From contig NZ_JBGCCK010000029.1 of the NCBI RefSeq assembly GCF_041262525.1, forward strand, positions 24,750-88,749: a stretch of 64,000 bases of DNA, given 5' to 3'. Each line of letters starts with the position of its first letter. Position 1 is the first letter of the stretch. The stretch is from Streptacidiphilus sp041262525. Lineage in GTDB: Bacteria; Actinomycetota; Actinomycetes; Streptomycetales; Streptomycetaceae. This document shows positions 1 through 9,140 of the stretch, one piece after another. The position numbers and the translations under genes are program-made. The notes beneath the pieces were generated by a model, which saw only the letters and a program-made list of their open reading frames with translations, did no database searches and was not told where the DNA came from.

Positions 1-389
1 GGGGGATCAGGCTGCGGCCGCGGCGGTAGTTCGGCGCTGCAGCCAGAGGCTTCGAGCAGGCGACTGAGTGAACTCCAGCGAGCGAGACGTGTGTTGACCG
101 ACTGGGGGCCCTCGCGCCTGCTGCGCCGCGCCGTCCGGGTGCGCAGCCGGTCCGCGCAGCCGAGCTCCCACAGCAGGGCGAGCGTGGGCGTCGTGAAGAG
201 GTCTGCCACAGTGCTCACCTGCGGGAAATCGGGCAGGGTCAGCGCGACGGCCACCTCGCGCCGGGTCCAGGCATGGCGCTCACGCGAGGACGCACTGCCG
301 GTGGGCTCGGTGCAAGCGAAGAACGCGTCGAGCTCGGCCGGCAGGCGCGGGGCTGCGGGCCGCTGGGATTCCGGGTGGAGATCGGACAC
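1..389 (-). CDS. Partial hypothetical protein downstream of parB, cut by the window edge
   Basis: An open frame runs from a GTG at 389 to the left edge (at least 129 codons) without a stop, just downstream of parB on the same strand. It is rich in Arg and has a tryptophan-containing patch (HAWTRREVAVALTLPDFP) near residue 45. I do not recognise the family. The codons are strongly GC-biased at third positions, as in the neighbours, so it could be a third gene of the partition operon. No clear ribosome binding site precedes the GTG, so both the start and the reality of the gene are uncertain. Confidence 0.4.
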   Translation of the reverse strand, partial: MSDLHPESQRPAAPRLPAELDAFFACTEPTGSASSRERHAWTRREVAVALTLPDFPQVSTVADLFTTPTLALLWELGCADRLRTRTARRSRREGPQSVNTRLARWSSLSRLLEASGCSAELPPRPQPDP

Positions 390-477
390 CGGGTCAGCTT
401 CGCATGGCGGCAGGCATCCCGATCACTCCGTTGGTGGGCCCCGATGCCGGCGAGGCCCACCTGATCCCCGTTCGCTG

Positions 478-1566
478 CTACGCGGGCCGGGCGAGCCGGG
501 CGGCGATCAGCTGGAGGAGTCCCCCGAGCTCGGCCGTGCCCAGACGCTCGCACAGCATGTCCGTGACGGCCACGAGGTCGGCCCAGTTCACGTCCGGCGG
601 AGAGGCGGGCGCGGCCGGAGCGGGGCGGGGGGACGGCGCTCCGCCCCGCTCGCGCGGCGAGGAGGGCGTCGCGGTCACGGGTGACGTCGCAGACGCAGTC
701 CCGGACGACGTCGGACGCATCGTGTCCGCTCCGGCGTATACCGCGGTATACGCCGGAGCCGGATCGGACACGGGTGCGCGGCCCGGCCCGGCCGCAGCTT
801 CGCCCCCGTCTCCGCCTCCGCCCGAGGCCTCCGCCGCCGACGGCGTCGCGCTCGCCGCGAAGCGTTCGGCCTGAGCCGGCTCCTTCATCGCCGCCACCGC
901 GTCGAACTGCCTCGCCGCGCTCAGCTCGGCGAGGTTGGGCCGGCCGGCCAGCCAGCGCGCGTCACGCAGCGACATGCCCTCGCCTCCCGCGGCGCGGGCG
1001 CGGATGCTGGACTGCACCTCGGGGGCGAGCAGGAGCAGCCTGGTGCGCTGCGACACCCAGGCGGCGCTCCAGCCTTCGGCCCGGGCGGCGGCCGCGGCCG
1101 ACTCGTACTCCTCGACCAGCGCCTTGACGGCCCTGGCCTCCTCGATCGGGTCGAAGTCCTTGCGGTTGGCGTTCTCGTCGAGTGAGGCGCGGCGGAGGCG
1201 GGCCCGGCTCGCGGCGACCTCGTCGTTGACCACGGTGATCAGCTCGGGTCGTCCGTACCGTACGGCCGCCGCGTGGCGGCGGCAGCCGTTGACGATGACG
1301 TGGTCGACGCCGCGCAGGGCTTCCCCGTACTCGGGCCACAGCCGCAGGTACGCGCCGCGGGTGACGGCCAGGACGCTCTGCAGTTGGATCCCGACGATGT
1401 CCTTGAGGTCCGAGAGGTCCCCGAGGTCCTCACGCGGGTTCTGCGGGTTGGGGGCGAGCCTGGTGACCGGGAGCAGCACGGCTGCGGGGGAGTCCCCGGT
1501 CCTGGCGGCCGCGACGGTGGGCTGTCCCGGGCTGAGCAGACTCGCCAGGGACTCACGGCGTGCCAT
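478..1566 (-). CDS. parB: ParB/Spo0J-family partition protein
   Basis: The 362-aa protein has the N-terminal ParB nuclease-like domain: around residues 35-110 it shows LAPNPQNPRED and then VNGCRRHAAAVRYG, the ParB box region. A helical DNA-binding segment follows (about 115-215). The C-terminal third (after about 240) is Ala/Pro/Ser-rich and looks disordered. ParB proteins bind centromere-like sites and work with a ParA ATPase in low-copy plasmid or chromosome segregation. Its ATG overlaps the TGA of parA, so the two are translationally coupled. Its place beside a replication primase and helicase argues for a plasmid-type rather than the chromosomal ParB. Confidence 0.85.
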   Translation of the reverse strand: MARRESLASLLSPGQPTVAAARTGDSPAAVLLPVTRLAPNPQNPREDLGDLSDLKDIVGIQLQSVLAVTRGAYLRLWPEYGEALRGVDHVIVNGCRRHAAAVRYGRPELITVVNDEVAASRARLRRASLDENANRKDFDPIEEARAVKALVEEYESAAAAARAEGWSAAWVSQRTRLLLLAPEVQSSIRARAAGGEGMSLRDARWLAGRPNLAELSAARQFDAVAAMKEPAQAERFAASATPSAAEASGGGGDGGEAAAGPGRAPVSDPAPAYTAVYAGADTMRPTSSGTASATSPVTATPSSPRERGGAPSPRPAPAAPASPPDVNWADLVAVTDMLCERLGTAELGGLLQLIAARLARPA

Positions 1567-2300
1567 CAGGCCGAGACCGCCTTTCGCGCGTCGGCGAGCA
1601 TCAACTGGTGCTCGAGGGCGAGGTTGAGGAAGTCCTTCTGCGCCTCCTGGGAGACACGCGACTTGGGGTAGCGGGTGACGACCTGGCGGTCGGCGGCGGC
1701 ACGGGAGTGGAGCTTGTAGTGGCGGATCACTGTTCGGGCCAGCGGCCAGCCCTGCGCCCGGACGAACGCCTTGGTGTCCTCCAAGTCGACGGTGCCGTCC
1801 CGGGGGTCCCAGTTCGAGATCACCACGAGGTACGGGATGCCGCGGGGCTTGATGATCCGTTCGATGGTGTTCTGAGTGGGCTCGAAGCCCATCGGCTCGG
1901 GCTCGAGCGGGACGATCACGAAGTCCGCCGCGTCCAGGGCGGCACGGACCGCGTCGGCGATGGGTCCCTTGCCGAGGGGATCGGCGCCTGGCCTGCGGGC
2001 GTCCGGGGTCATCCAGCCGGGTGTGTCGATGATGGCGTGCCGGACCGAGGTGACCTCGCGCAGCCGCTGGATCCCGGCGAGGTCGTCGTAGGCGTCGGTG
2101 AAGACGAAGGGCAGGTCGTCACCGACACGCTCGGCCCACCAGACGGCGGAGCCCTGTGGGTCGACCGATACCGCGGCGACGGGGGCGAGTTCGTCGTCGG
2201 CCCGGCCGACGACCTCCGCGATGGTGGCGGACAGGTTCACGCTGATCGTGGACTTGCCTATCCCGCCCTTCTGATTGAGGACGACCGTGACGTCAGCCAT
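1566..2300 (-). CDS. parA: ParA/Soj-type partition ATPase
   Basis: The 244-aa protein opens with the deviant Walker A motif KGGIGKST at residues 11-18, followed by the switch region SVDPQGSAVWW and a Walker B-like IIDTPGW. These are the signatures of ParA/MinD ATPases. ParA moves ParB-bound DNA along the nucleoid. I chose the ATG at 2300 because it puts the P-loop at the usual position; the frame stays open upstream for more than 140 codons, but that extension is low-complexity, without family similarity, and runs across the repeat region. Its stop overlaps the parB start (ATGA). Confidence 0.88.
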   Translation of the reverse strand: MADVTVVLNQKGGIGKSTISVNLSATIAEVVGRADDELAPVAAVSVDPQGSAVWWAERVGDDLPFVFTDAYDDLAGIQRLREVTSVRHAIIDTPGWMTPDARRPGADPLGKGPIADAVRAALDAADFVIVPLEPEPMGFEPTQNTIERIIKPRGIPYLVVISNWDPRDGTVDLEDTKAFVRAQGWPLARTVIRHYKLHSRAAADRQVVTRYPKSRVSQEAQKDFLNLALEHQLMLADARKAVSA

Positions 2301-2962
2301 GTGCTTCTCCGTTCCGTGTACTTCCCGAGCGAGGGCCCGGTACTGCGGACGGAGACAGCATGGCAGACATCCGACAACAAGCTGATCAAGGTCTGAATTC
2401 GGTGTCACGGCACGACAGTTACCCAGGGATCCAGAGACCCGGGAGCGTCCCGCTGCTTGAGTCGCTTCGGTCGCTCCGGTCGCTGGAGGACGCGTCGGGG
2501 ATCCGTCGAGAGAACGGACGCGCAAACCTGGTGGGGCGGGTGTGGTTTCGGTATGGGCTCGTACCCGGATCGACCTGGAGGGAGCGGGACGGGTCGAGTC
2601 GCCGATGGATTCGGTAGCCTCGACAGCTTCGGTCGCTCGGGAGAAAGTGCAGGTCAGAGCCGCAGTAGTGGCGCTGCAGCGACCGAAGCGACTCAGCTGT
2701 CGACATGTCTGGACATTCCGCGTGCGCGGGTGTGCGCACATATACCGAGAGTGAGTCGCTTCGGTCGCTGGGAAGTTGCGCTTCGGGTGTCTGACCTGGA
2801 GGGTTCTGCGACAGGCTGAGCCGACATCAGTTCACCGCCGGTAGCTGACCGTTCACTTGCGTCGCTGATTGGCCGCGTCCAGACAGGGGCCTCCCCTTTC
2901 ACTCCGCTTTCGCTAGTCTATGGCCGATGTTGAGTCGCTTCGGTCGCTCATGGGGGATAGAA
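2301..2962. other. Origin-like intergenic region between parA and the primase gene
   Basis: This 660-bp stretch separates the divergent partition and replication operons and has no convincing gene. It carries the 17-bp repeats listed separately and is locally less GC-rich than its surroundings (for example around 2380-2410 and 2735-2750). Position and repeats fit a plasmid replication origin and/or centromere (parS-like) region with the divergent promoters. Function is inferred from context only. Confidence 0.6.
2459..2948. repeat. 17-bp repeat GAGTCGCTTCGGTCGCT, iteron- or parS-like
   Basis: Three exact direct copies of GAGTCGCTTCGGTCGCT lie at 2459-2475, 2753-2769 and 2932-2948. One exact inverted copy lies at 2678-2694. 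A partial copy (AGCTTCGGTCGCT) lies at 2625-2637, and the first copy is followed by an extra CCGGTCGCT. All sit between parA and the replication primase. Repeats in this position normally bind a replication initiator (iterons) or ParB. The last copy lies 14 bp before the chosen primase start and so could also be an operator. Confidence 0.8.
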
Positions 2963-4141
2963 ATGGGGCCTGAGCCGCGGGATTTGGGCAGTGACTCACA
3001 GCAGGACGCTGCCCGGCTGCTCGCCGGGTCACTGCCCGCCGACGTGCCGCCACAGGCAGGCCCGCTGGCGGCGGCGGCGGCCTGGTGGTGCGCGGGCCGC
3101 GGGTGGCCGGTGCTGCCGTTGACGCCAGGGCGCAAGACACCGGCCAGGAACTGCGCGGCCTGCCGCGCGCCGGGCCACACCCACGAGGGATGCTCCTGCC
3201 TGCGGGAGGGTCGCTGGTGTCACGGGTTCCACGCCGCGACGCTCGACCGGGACGTCATCGAGCGCTGGTGGGGCGGCAATCCCGCGTTCGGCGTGGGGGT
3301 CGCCTGCGGGCCGGCCGGGTTGGTCGTCATCGACATCGACGCGCACCAGCAGCCGTTGCCGGAGCGGACCCGGGTCCTGCCGGGAATCGCGATCGGCGAC
3401 GGGGTCGACCTCACCGGACTGGCCAGTGGCTTCCACAGCCTGGCCGTGCTCGCCGCACTGCGCGGCGCATTGGACCCGGCTGAGGACAGCGCGACGCTGC
3501 GTGTGCGGACTCCCTCCGGAGGCATGCACGTCTGGTACCGGACCCGGCCGGGGCAGCACTGGCTCTGCTCCACCGGCTCCGGCTCGGGCCGTGCCCTCGC
3601 CTGGCAGGTGGACGTCCGCGCGCACGGCGGCTACATCATCGCCCCCGGCACGTCCACTCGTGCCGGGACCTACACGCCGGTTGGCCCGTCACGGGAGCCC
3701 GCCCTCCTGCCGGACTGGCTGGTCGGCGAGTTGGAGCGCACCGGCCACCTGGTGGCGGCGCACCAGGCCGCTCCATCGGCCCCGGCCCCGGCTGCCGCAG
3801 TGTCGCTCACGCGTCCGGCGCCACGGGCCCAGCAAGCCGCCGGCGCGGCCGGAGGCGCCCGCCGCGCGACGACCGCCGTGCTGACCGGCTTGCTCGCCGA
3901 CGTGGCCGGGTGCGCCGCGGTGCGCGAGGGTGCCGGATTCTCCGAGAAGCTCAACCGGGCCGCCTACACGGTCGGCGGTCTGGTGGCCGCGGGGCACCTG
4001 AGCCACGGCGAGGCGGAGCGGGTACTCGAGGCGGTCGCCCGTGTTGCGCGTCCGGGACAGGAACGGCGCTACCGGCCGATCATCCACGGCGGTCTGCGGG
4101 CCGGATCCGCGCGCCCGCTGTCACTGGGGAGCCGCCGGTGA
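2963..4141 (+). CDS. Bifunctional primase-polymerase (Prim-Pol) domain protein
   Basis: The 392-aa protein carries the Prim-Pol core: VVIDIDAH at residues 121-128 holds the paired metal-binding aspartates (D124, D126), and further on comes GGMHVWYR with the conserved His. A cysteine cluster (C64, C67, C77, C79, C86) lies just before the catalytic core and may bind zinc. Such proteins make primers for plasmids, phages and integrative elements. I chose the ATG at 2963, preceded by a G-rich ribosome site, over one at 2927 because the upstream frame reads through the 17-bp repeat. The stop overlaps the GTG of the helicase gene by 4 nt. Confidence 0.8.
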   Translation: MGPEPRDLGSDSQQDAARLLAGSLPADVPPQAGPLAAAAAWWCAGRGWPVLPLTPGRKTPARNCAACRAPGHTHEGCSCLREGRWCHGFHAATLDRDVIERWWGGNPAFGVGVACGPAGLVVIDIDAHQQPLPERTRVLPGIAIGDGVDLTGLASGFHSLAVLAALRGALDPAEDSATLRVRTPSGGMHVWYRTRPGQHWLCSTGSGSGRALAWQVDVRAHGGYIIAPGTSTRAGTYTPVGPSREPALLPDWLVGELERTGHLVAAHQAAPSAPAPAAAVSLTRPAPRAQQAAGAAGGARRATTAVLTGLLADVAGCAAVREGAGFSEKLNRAAYTVGGLVAAGHLSHGEAERVLEAVARVARPGQERRYRPIIHGGLRAGSARPLSLGSRR

Positions 4142-5772
4142 CAGCGCACGAGCAGGACGCCCAGGCCGAGGCGCTGCTTCCCTTCGACGCCCACGCGGTG
4201 GCCCGGCAGATCCTCGCCGAGGGGCGGCTGCGCGTGCCGGAGCAGGGCGCCGAGCCGACCCCGCAGCACGCGCTGGCGCATCCGTCCGGGTACCCGGACG
4301 AGCAGTCGGCACCGACACTTCCAGCACCGCCGTATCAGGCGAGAGCGAACCTGACGGGTGCTCGGCACACCGGTGCGGGTCCGGTGATGTCGGCCGAGGG
4401 CCTCGTACCCGACTCGCTCACCGACCGGGGCAACGCGAAGCTGTTCGTCCGGATCTACGCCGGCGACTACAAGCACGTGCCAGGACTCGGCTGGTACCGG
4501 TGGGACGGCAACCGCTGGCAGATCGACGAGGACGAGACGGTGATCTGGGCCGCGGGCGACCTCGCGGAAAGCATCGCCACCACCGACCCGCGCGGGATCC
4601 ACGGCAGTTCCGCCCTGCAGCAGCACCGGCGGCGCGCCCTGAGCACCAGCGGCATGCACGCGATGCTGACACAGGCCCGCACAGCCCCGGGCATGGTCCT
4701 CAACGCCTCACTGCTGGACGCCGACCCGTTCGCCCTGTGCACCCCGACCGGCATCGTCGACCTGCGCACCGGCGTCCTGCGGACCGCGGATCCCGACCGG
4801 GACTTCCACTCGCGCTCCACCTCGTCCGCGCCGCGGGTGATGCCGACGCCGCGCTGGCGGCGCTTCCTCGGCGACACCTTCGGTGAGGACGCCGAGGGCG
4901 AGGCGGTGATCGACTTCCTGCACCTGCTGCTCGGATACTCGGTGACCGGGGACGTCGGCGGCCAGGTGATGCCGTTCCTCTTCGGGGCGGGCAAGAACGG
5001 CAAGTCGGTGCTCCTGGACGTGCTGATGAAGCTGCTCGGCGACTACGCGGACGCCGCGCCGCCGGGCTTCCTGATGGCCCGCCCCTACGAGGGGCACCCG
5101 ACAGACCTCGCGGAGCTGCACGGGCGGCGGGTCATCGTCTGCAGCGAGGTCAAGCCGGGCGACCGCTTCGACGAGGCCAGAGTCAAGCTGCTGACCGGTG
5201 GTGACCGGATCAAGGCGCGCCGGATGCGGCAGGACTTCTTCAGCTTCGAACCGACGCACAAGCTGTGGCTGCTGGGGAACCACCGGCCCGAAGTGGGCAC
5301 CGGTGGTTTCGCCTTCTGGCGCCGGATGCGGCTGATCCCCTTCGAGCGGGTGGTCTCCGACGACCGCAAGATAGACAACCTCGCGGACGTCCTGGTCAAC
5401 GAGGAGGGCCCCGGCATCCTGAACTGGCTCATCGACGGAGCGCGCCGCTACCTGGGCGGGGAACGCGATCTGACGGGTCCGGGGCGGGTCCGGTCGGCCA
5501 CCACGGCGTACGCGGAGACCGAGGACCACGCCGGGCGCTTCATCAGCGACGCCTGCACCCTGCACGCCGATCGGCGGGCCGAGCAGGCGCAGTTGTACTC
5601 TGCCTACCGGATCTGGTGCCACAATGAGGGTGTCTCCGCCATCTCCTCGAGGGCCTTTGCGGCGCGGATCAGGGAGACGGTCGGTCTGGCCTCGCCCAAG
5701 GACATGATCCTCTCGAACCAGCGCAAGTACTACCCGGGCATCGGACTGCTCGCGGACGAGGAGACAGCATGA
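4138..5772 (+). CDS. D5/P4-type plasmid replication helicase
   Basis: The 544-aa protein has a D5_N-like region (about 95-260, including GDYKHVPGLGWYRWDGNRW) and a superfamily 3 helicase core with Walker A GAGKNGKS near residues 283-290. A sensor-like segment LWLLGNHRPEV and the arginine stretch FWRRMRLIPFERV follow. It is the family paired with Prim-Pol in phage P4, satellite and actinobacterial plasmid replication modules, where it unwinds the origin. It starts at a GTG inside the primase stop codon (GTGA overlap) and its own stop overlaps the next ATG, so the three genes form one operon. Confidence 0.85.
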   Translation: MTAHEQDAQAEALLPFDAHAVARQILAEGRLRVPEQGAEPTPQHALAHPSGYPDEQSAPTLPAPPYQARANLTGARHTGAGPVMSAEGLVPDSLTDRGNAKLFVRIYAGDYKHVPGLGWYRWDGNRWQIDEDETVIWAAGDLAESIATTDPRGIHGSSALQQHRRRALSTSGMHAMLTQARTAPGMVLNASLLDADPFALCTPTGIVDLRTGVLRTADPDRDFHSRSTSSAPRVMPTPRWRRFLGDTFGEDAEGEAVIDFLHLLLGYSVTGDVGGQVMPFLFGAGKNGKSVLLDVLMKLLGDYADAAPPGFLMARPYEGHPTDLAELHGRRVIVCSEVKPGDRFDEARVKLLTGGDRIKARRMRQDFFSFEPTHKLWLLGNHRPEVGTGGFAFWRRMRLIPFERVVSDDRKIDNLADVLVNEEGPGILNWLIDGARRYLGGERDLTGPGRVRSATTAYAETEDHAGRFISDACTLHADRRAEQAQLYSAYRIWCHNEGVSAISSRAFAARIRETVGLASPKDMILSNQRKYYPGIGLLADEETA

Positions 5773-6167
5773 GCGCTCTCATCGCGGACGACGAGATCGC
5801 TCAGGAGGCCGAGCTCGTATGGCTCGAGGACATCAACGCTCTGGACTACGTGCGGCAGAGTCTGGACCGGCTGCCCAACCGGCGCGGGCGGCCGGCGTAC
5901 CACCGCGACGGGCGGATGGTGGGCTACGCCAGGCTTGAGCCGGACGCCAAGCCCTCGAAGGCTTCGGGCACCTTCCGCCGCCGTGTCTTCTGGCTGCTGC
6001 CGCACGATCGCGACACCGATCGCACCGGCCTGTACTCCACGGGCGCGCCGGCCGAGGCGGTCGACCCGCGCACGCTCTCCCCGGGCAGGAAGGGGCGCAA
6101 GACCGAGCGTTCCGAGGGCGGCCCGCCGTCTGCGGCGATGCAGGAGCTGGGCATCACCCCCGCGTGA
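5769..6167 (+). CDS. Hypothetical protein of the plasmid replication operon
   Basis: The 132-aa protein starts at an ATG that overlaps the helicase stop (ATGA), so it is co-translated with the primase and helicase. It is basic in the middle (RRRVFWLLPHDRD), with an acidic N-terminus and a Pro/Gly-rich C-terminus. I see no recognised domain. Its position suggests a replication accessory or copy-control role, but nothing in the sequence proves that. Confidence 0.65.
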   Translation: MSALIADDEIAQEAELVWLEDINALDYVRQSLDRLPNRRGRPAYHRDGRMVGYARLEPDAKPSKASGTFRRRVFWLLPHDRDTDRTGLYSTGAPAEAVDPRTLSPGRKGRKTERSEGGPPSAAMQELGITPA

Positions 6168-6176
6168 GGGTGGGGC

Positions 6177-6923
6177 TCAGCCGACGGGCACGGTCTCCCG
6201 GACGAGGCGGCGGGTGACCCGGCAGGCCCGGCCCAGGAGGCGAGGCAGTTCACGGTTGCCTACGAAGAAGTGGTGGCCGGGTACGGTGCGCAGCCAAGAA
6301 GGCCCTTCGGTCCACTGCCGCCAGCCGTCGGCGATCGTAGGCGGTGCCAGCGGGTTGCCCTGCGAGGCGACGACGAGTACCGGGGTGGTCAGCGGACCCG
6401 CAGTAGCGGGCTTGCGGGCCGCCTCTTCCAGCGCCTGGGCGAGCTCCAGGTCGGCACGGAGCACCGGCAGCATGGCCCGTAGGAAGATTCCCTCGTCGCT
6501 GTTGGGCGGCACAGCGCCCCTACCGCCCAGGAAGTACAGCAGTTCGGCATCCGTTGCCCTGCGGGCATCCGGCAGCTCGGGCACATGCGGCGGCGGGCAG
6601 GCGCCGACGGCGAGGAGCGCAGGGCCCGGCAGGCCCGCCTCGTGCAGGGCGCGCGTCACGGTGAGCGCGACGATTGCCCCGAGTCCGTGACCGTACAGGA
6701 CGTATGGGCCGGGCAGCGGGTCCGTGAACAGGGGCAGCACATCGGCGAGCAGCGCCTCATGTGTGGTCACCCCGGGTTCGGATCGTCGCCGTCCGCCGCC
6801 CGGCAAGGAGATCGGGACCACCTCCACGCCGGGGCCGGCGTTCGCCGCCCAGTGATCGAAGATCGGGACGTCCCCTCCGGAGTGCGCGAAACAGTGGAGT
6901 CGCACTGACTGTTCGTCCGACAT
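6177..6923 (-). CDS. Type II thioesterase homologue with a lost catalytic serine
   Basis: The 248-aa alpha/beta-hydrolase matches the editing thioesterases of PKS/NRPS systems over its full length, including RLHCFAHSGGD at the N-terminus and VPGHHFFV with the catalytic His near the C-terminus. The nucleophile elbow, normally GHSxGA, reads YGHGLGA: residue 80 is Gly (codon GGA). The usual acid position also looks changed (ASQGNPLAPP, where GxRDP is typical). The protein should therefore not hydrolyse thioesters and may only bind a carrier protein or be decaying. The start at 6923 has a strong GAGGAGG site. It is convergent with the replication operon and about 1.2 kb from the next gene, with no PKS or NRPS beside it. 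Confidence 0.8.
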   Translation of the reverse strand: MSDEQSVRLHCFAHSGGDVPIFDHWAANAGPGVEVVPISLPGGGRRRSEPGVTTHEALLADVLPLFTDPLPGPYVLYGHGLGAIVALTVTRALHEAGLPGPALLAVGACPPPHVPELPDARRATDAELLYFLGGRGAVPPNSDEGIFLRAMLPVLRADLELAQALEEAARKPATAGPLTTPVLVVASQGNPLAPPTIADGWRQWTEGPSWLRTVPGHHFFVGNRELPRLLGRACRVTRRLVRETVPVG

Positions 6924-8081
6924 GGTGTCCTCCTCTACCCTCCGCCCCCGGCCGCACGGTGGGGTTTGAGAATGGCTGGACAGCCTCAGGCATCGCTTGA
7001 GAGCGAGTCGAGGTGCGAGGGACGCTGACGCGACGGTCGACGCCGAGGCCGGCATTGTCGCGGCTGTACGCCTCGTTCCGGCGATCCGAGAACCTGATGG
7101 GATTCGCTGTGGACCCGCACCGACTCATGGTGGATGTGAGCGGGTCCGGAAACAGTGATTGATGAACGAATCGTCCATGAGCAGTGGTCACGAAGTGCCC
7201 GAGTGCCCTGAGCGCGTGGCCGAGCAGCACCTTCTGACGGCGCGTTGCACCCTCCGAGCCTCCAGCATCGCGTCTGTTCCATGGTCCTGCAATGAACTTC
7301 TGGTTCATGTGACACGGTTTTGGGATCAGGTCGAAGCGTCCCTGGGGTCTGGTTGACCCGATCCTCAGATCGGGTCAAAGGGACTGCAGGAGCGGGTTAC
7401 CTGTCTGCTCGATCTGGTTTGCCGTTCTCTTGACTGCCACCGTGGCGGCTCTTACGCAGGTCAACAGCGTTTCTCCTCGGTTCGCTCTTCAAAGGCAGGA
7501 GCAGGTCGGTGTGTCCGCGTCGGTGCTTTCGATGCTCCCCTCGTTGCATGCGGGCCTCCCAGGCAAGCGCCCCCTACCGTCGGTTGGTGTCCTACCCGAG
7601 GCTGATCCCGTTTCCGTTTCCCGTTGCTTCTGGTGGGTGTCCGAAGGGCAACTGCCCAGCCGGGGCCGCCAGGCCACGGCGGTGGGCGGCGCGGAGCTTG
7701 CGAGGCGTGGCCCAGGGCAGGCGGCAGGGGCGAGGGGGCCGGGGGAGCGCCAAAGCGTCCCCCGGGGAGGGGGCGGTCCAGCGCGCCCCAGGCGCTGGCG
7801 GGGGTCCGGGGGCAGCGCCCCCGAGCGTGGAGGGCCACGGTGACACGTCCTGCCCGGTCGCGGGGGAGACGAGCGGCCGCCCACCCCGCCTCCGTGCGGG
7901 CTCCTTCGGGCCTGCGCTGACGCTTCGCTCTGCTCGTGCAGAGATCGATGCACCCGAGATTCATCTGTGCCGCGTTTTGACCGCTAGTCATCGCCAAACG
8001 ATCTGCCTCCGCTTGCAGGCGCGGTCGGGACAGTCGCGCAGTGACCCGGCGGGGCCCGCGCCGGCGTGGCATCATCGCCTC
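6924..8081. other. 1.16-kb stretch without a convincing gene
   Basis: I see no coding frame with good start signals here. The stretch holds an 11-bp perfect inverted repeat (TTGACCCGATC at 7353-7363, GATCGGGTCAA at 7368-7378, loop CTCA), which could be a terminator or operator. It also holds a GC hairpin CGGGGGC/GCCCCCG at 7807-7823. The 7620-7900 part is extremely GC-rich and repetitive in look. The longest open frames (both strands, 7460-8075) are Arg/Pro/Gly-rich artefacts of GC content. Confidence 0.5.
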
Positions 8082-9140
8082 GTGTCACCCCAGACGTCTC
8101 CCGAGCCTTTCGACCACTCGTCGCTGACCGTCCCGGTAGTCCAGGCACCGATGGCGGGCGGGCCGACCACCCCCGAGCTCACCGCGGCGGTCAGCACGGT
8201 CGGAGGCCTGGGCATGCTGGCCGCCGGTTACCGCACCGCAGCCGAGATGCTCGAACAGATCGCCCGCACCCGGGAACTCACCAGGCGTCCCTTCGGCGTC
8301 AACCTCTTCGTGCCCGCACGCGACGTGGCGCCGGACCTGCCGGCCCTCGCCGCATACCGTGCCGAGCTCCAGCCGGAGGCCCTGGCACGCGGTGTGAACC
8401 TTCCCGACCCACTGCCGATGGACGACACCGACGACTGGGACGCCAAGATCGAGGCGCTGCTGAATCTGCGGGTCCCGATCCAGGCCGTCTCCTTCACCTT
8501 CGGTCTGCCCGACGCCGAGGTCGTCGCTGCGCTCCACTCGACCGGGGCATGCCTGATCGGCACGGTGACTGACGAGAGCGAGGCCGAGGCAACCGCGGCG
8601 ACCGGCTTGGATGTCCTGTTCCTCCAGGGGACGCTGGCAGGCGGCCACCGCGCGACCCACGATCCCGCTGCCGAGCCGGACGAGCGCCCGCTGCTGGAAC
8701 TGGTCGCGGCCGTGCGGCGCCGTGTTCGCCTCCCGATCGTGGCCGGTGGCGGCCTGGGCACGGCACGGGAGGTGCACGGTGTTCTGTCGGCCGGAGCGAG
8801 AGCCGTGCTGATCGGTACCGCGCTGCTGTGCGCGGACGAGGCAGGCACCTCGGCCGTGCACCGCCAGTCGCTCGGCGACCCGCGCTTCGACGAGACTGTG
8901 CTGACCCGCGCCTTCACCGGACGGCCGGCCCGTGCCCTGCGCAACCGATTCACTGACGTGCACGGCGAGACCGCTCCCCGCTCCTACCCCTTCGTCCATC
9001 ACCTCACCAAGCCCCTGCGGGCGGCCGCCGCGGCCGCAGGCGACCCTGAGGCGGTCCACCTCTGGGCCGGAGTCGGCTATCGCCATGCCCGTCGCGCCCC
9101 CGCCGCCGACATCGTGGCGGGTCTGATCGCCTTCGAGTGA
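8082..9140 (+). CDS. Nitronate monooxygenase (2-nitropropane dioxygenase) family flavoprotein
   Basis: The 352-aa protein is a TIM-barrel FMN enzyme of the NMO/2-nitropropane dioxygenase family. It shows VVQAPMAGGPTTPEL at the N-terminus, then LFLQGTLAGGHRATHD where class I enzymes carry the catalytic-His segment GxxAGGH, then VAGGGLGTAREVHGVL and AVLIGTALL for phosphate binding. These enzymes oxidise alkyl nitronates such as propionate-3-nitronate and release nitrite. GTG at 8082 is the likely start because it puts the family N-terminus directly after it; no strong ribosome site is seen. It stands alone. A link to the nitrosuccinate genes 37 kb away is only speculative, since the family is common in actinobacteria. 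Confidence 0.8.
   Translation: MSPQTSPEPFDHSSLTVPVVQAPMAGGPTTPELTAAVSTVGGLGMLAAGYRTAAEMLEQIARTRELTRRPFGVNLFVPARDVAPDLPALAAYRAELQPEALARGVNLPDPLPMDDTDDWDAKIEALLNLRVPIQAVSFTFGLPDAEVVAALHSTGACLIGTVTDESEAEATAATGLDVLFLQGTLAGGHRATHDPAAEPDERPLLELVAAVRRRVRLPIVAGGGLGTAREVHGVLSAGARAVLIGTALLCADEAGTSAVHRQSLGDPRFDETVLTRAFTGRPARALRNRFTDVHGETAPRSYPFVHHLTKPLRAAAAAAGDPEAVHLWAGVGYRHARRAPAADIVAGLIAFE

Noticed and set aside
7461..8075. 204-codon minus-strand frame (and overlapping plus-strand frames)
   Set aside because: Arg/Pro/Gly-rich, no start signals, no recognisable family; best explained by very high GC.
8082..9140. Nitronate monooxygenase as part of the nitrite pathway
   Set aside because: The family is widespread and the gene is far from creE/creD with no shared element, so I did not assign it to the pathway.
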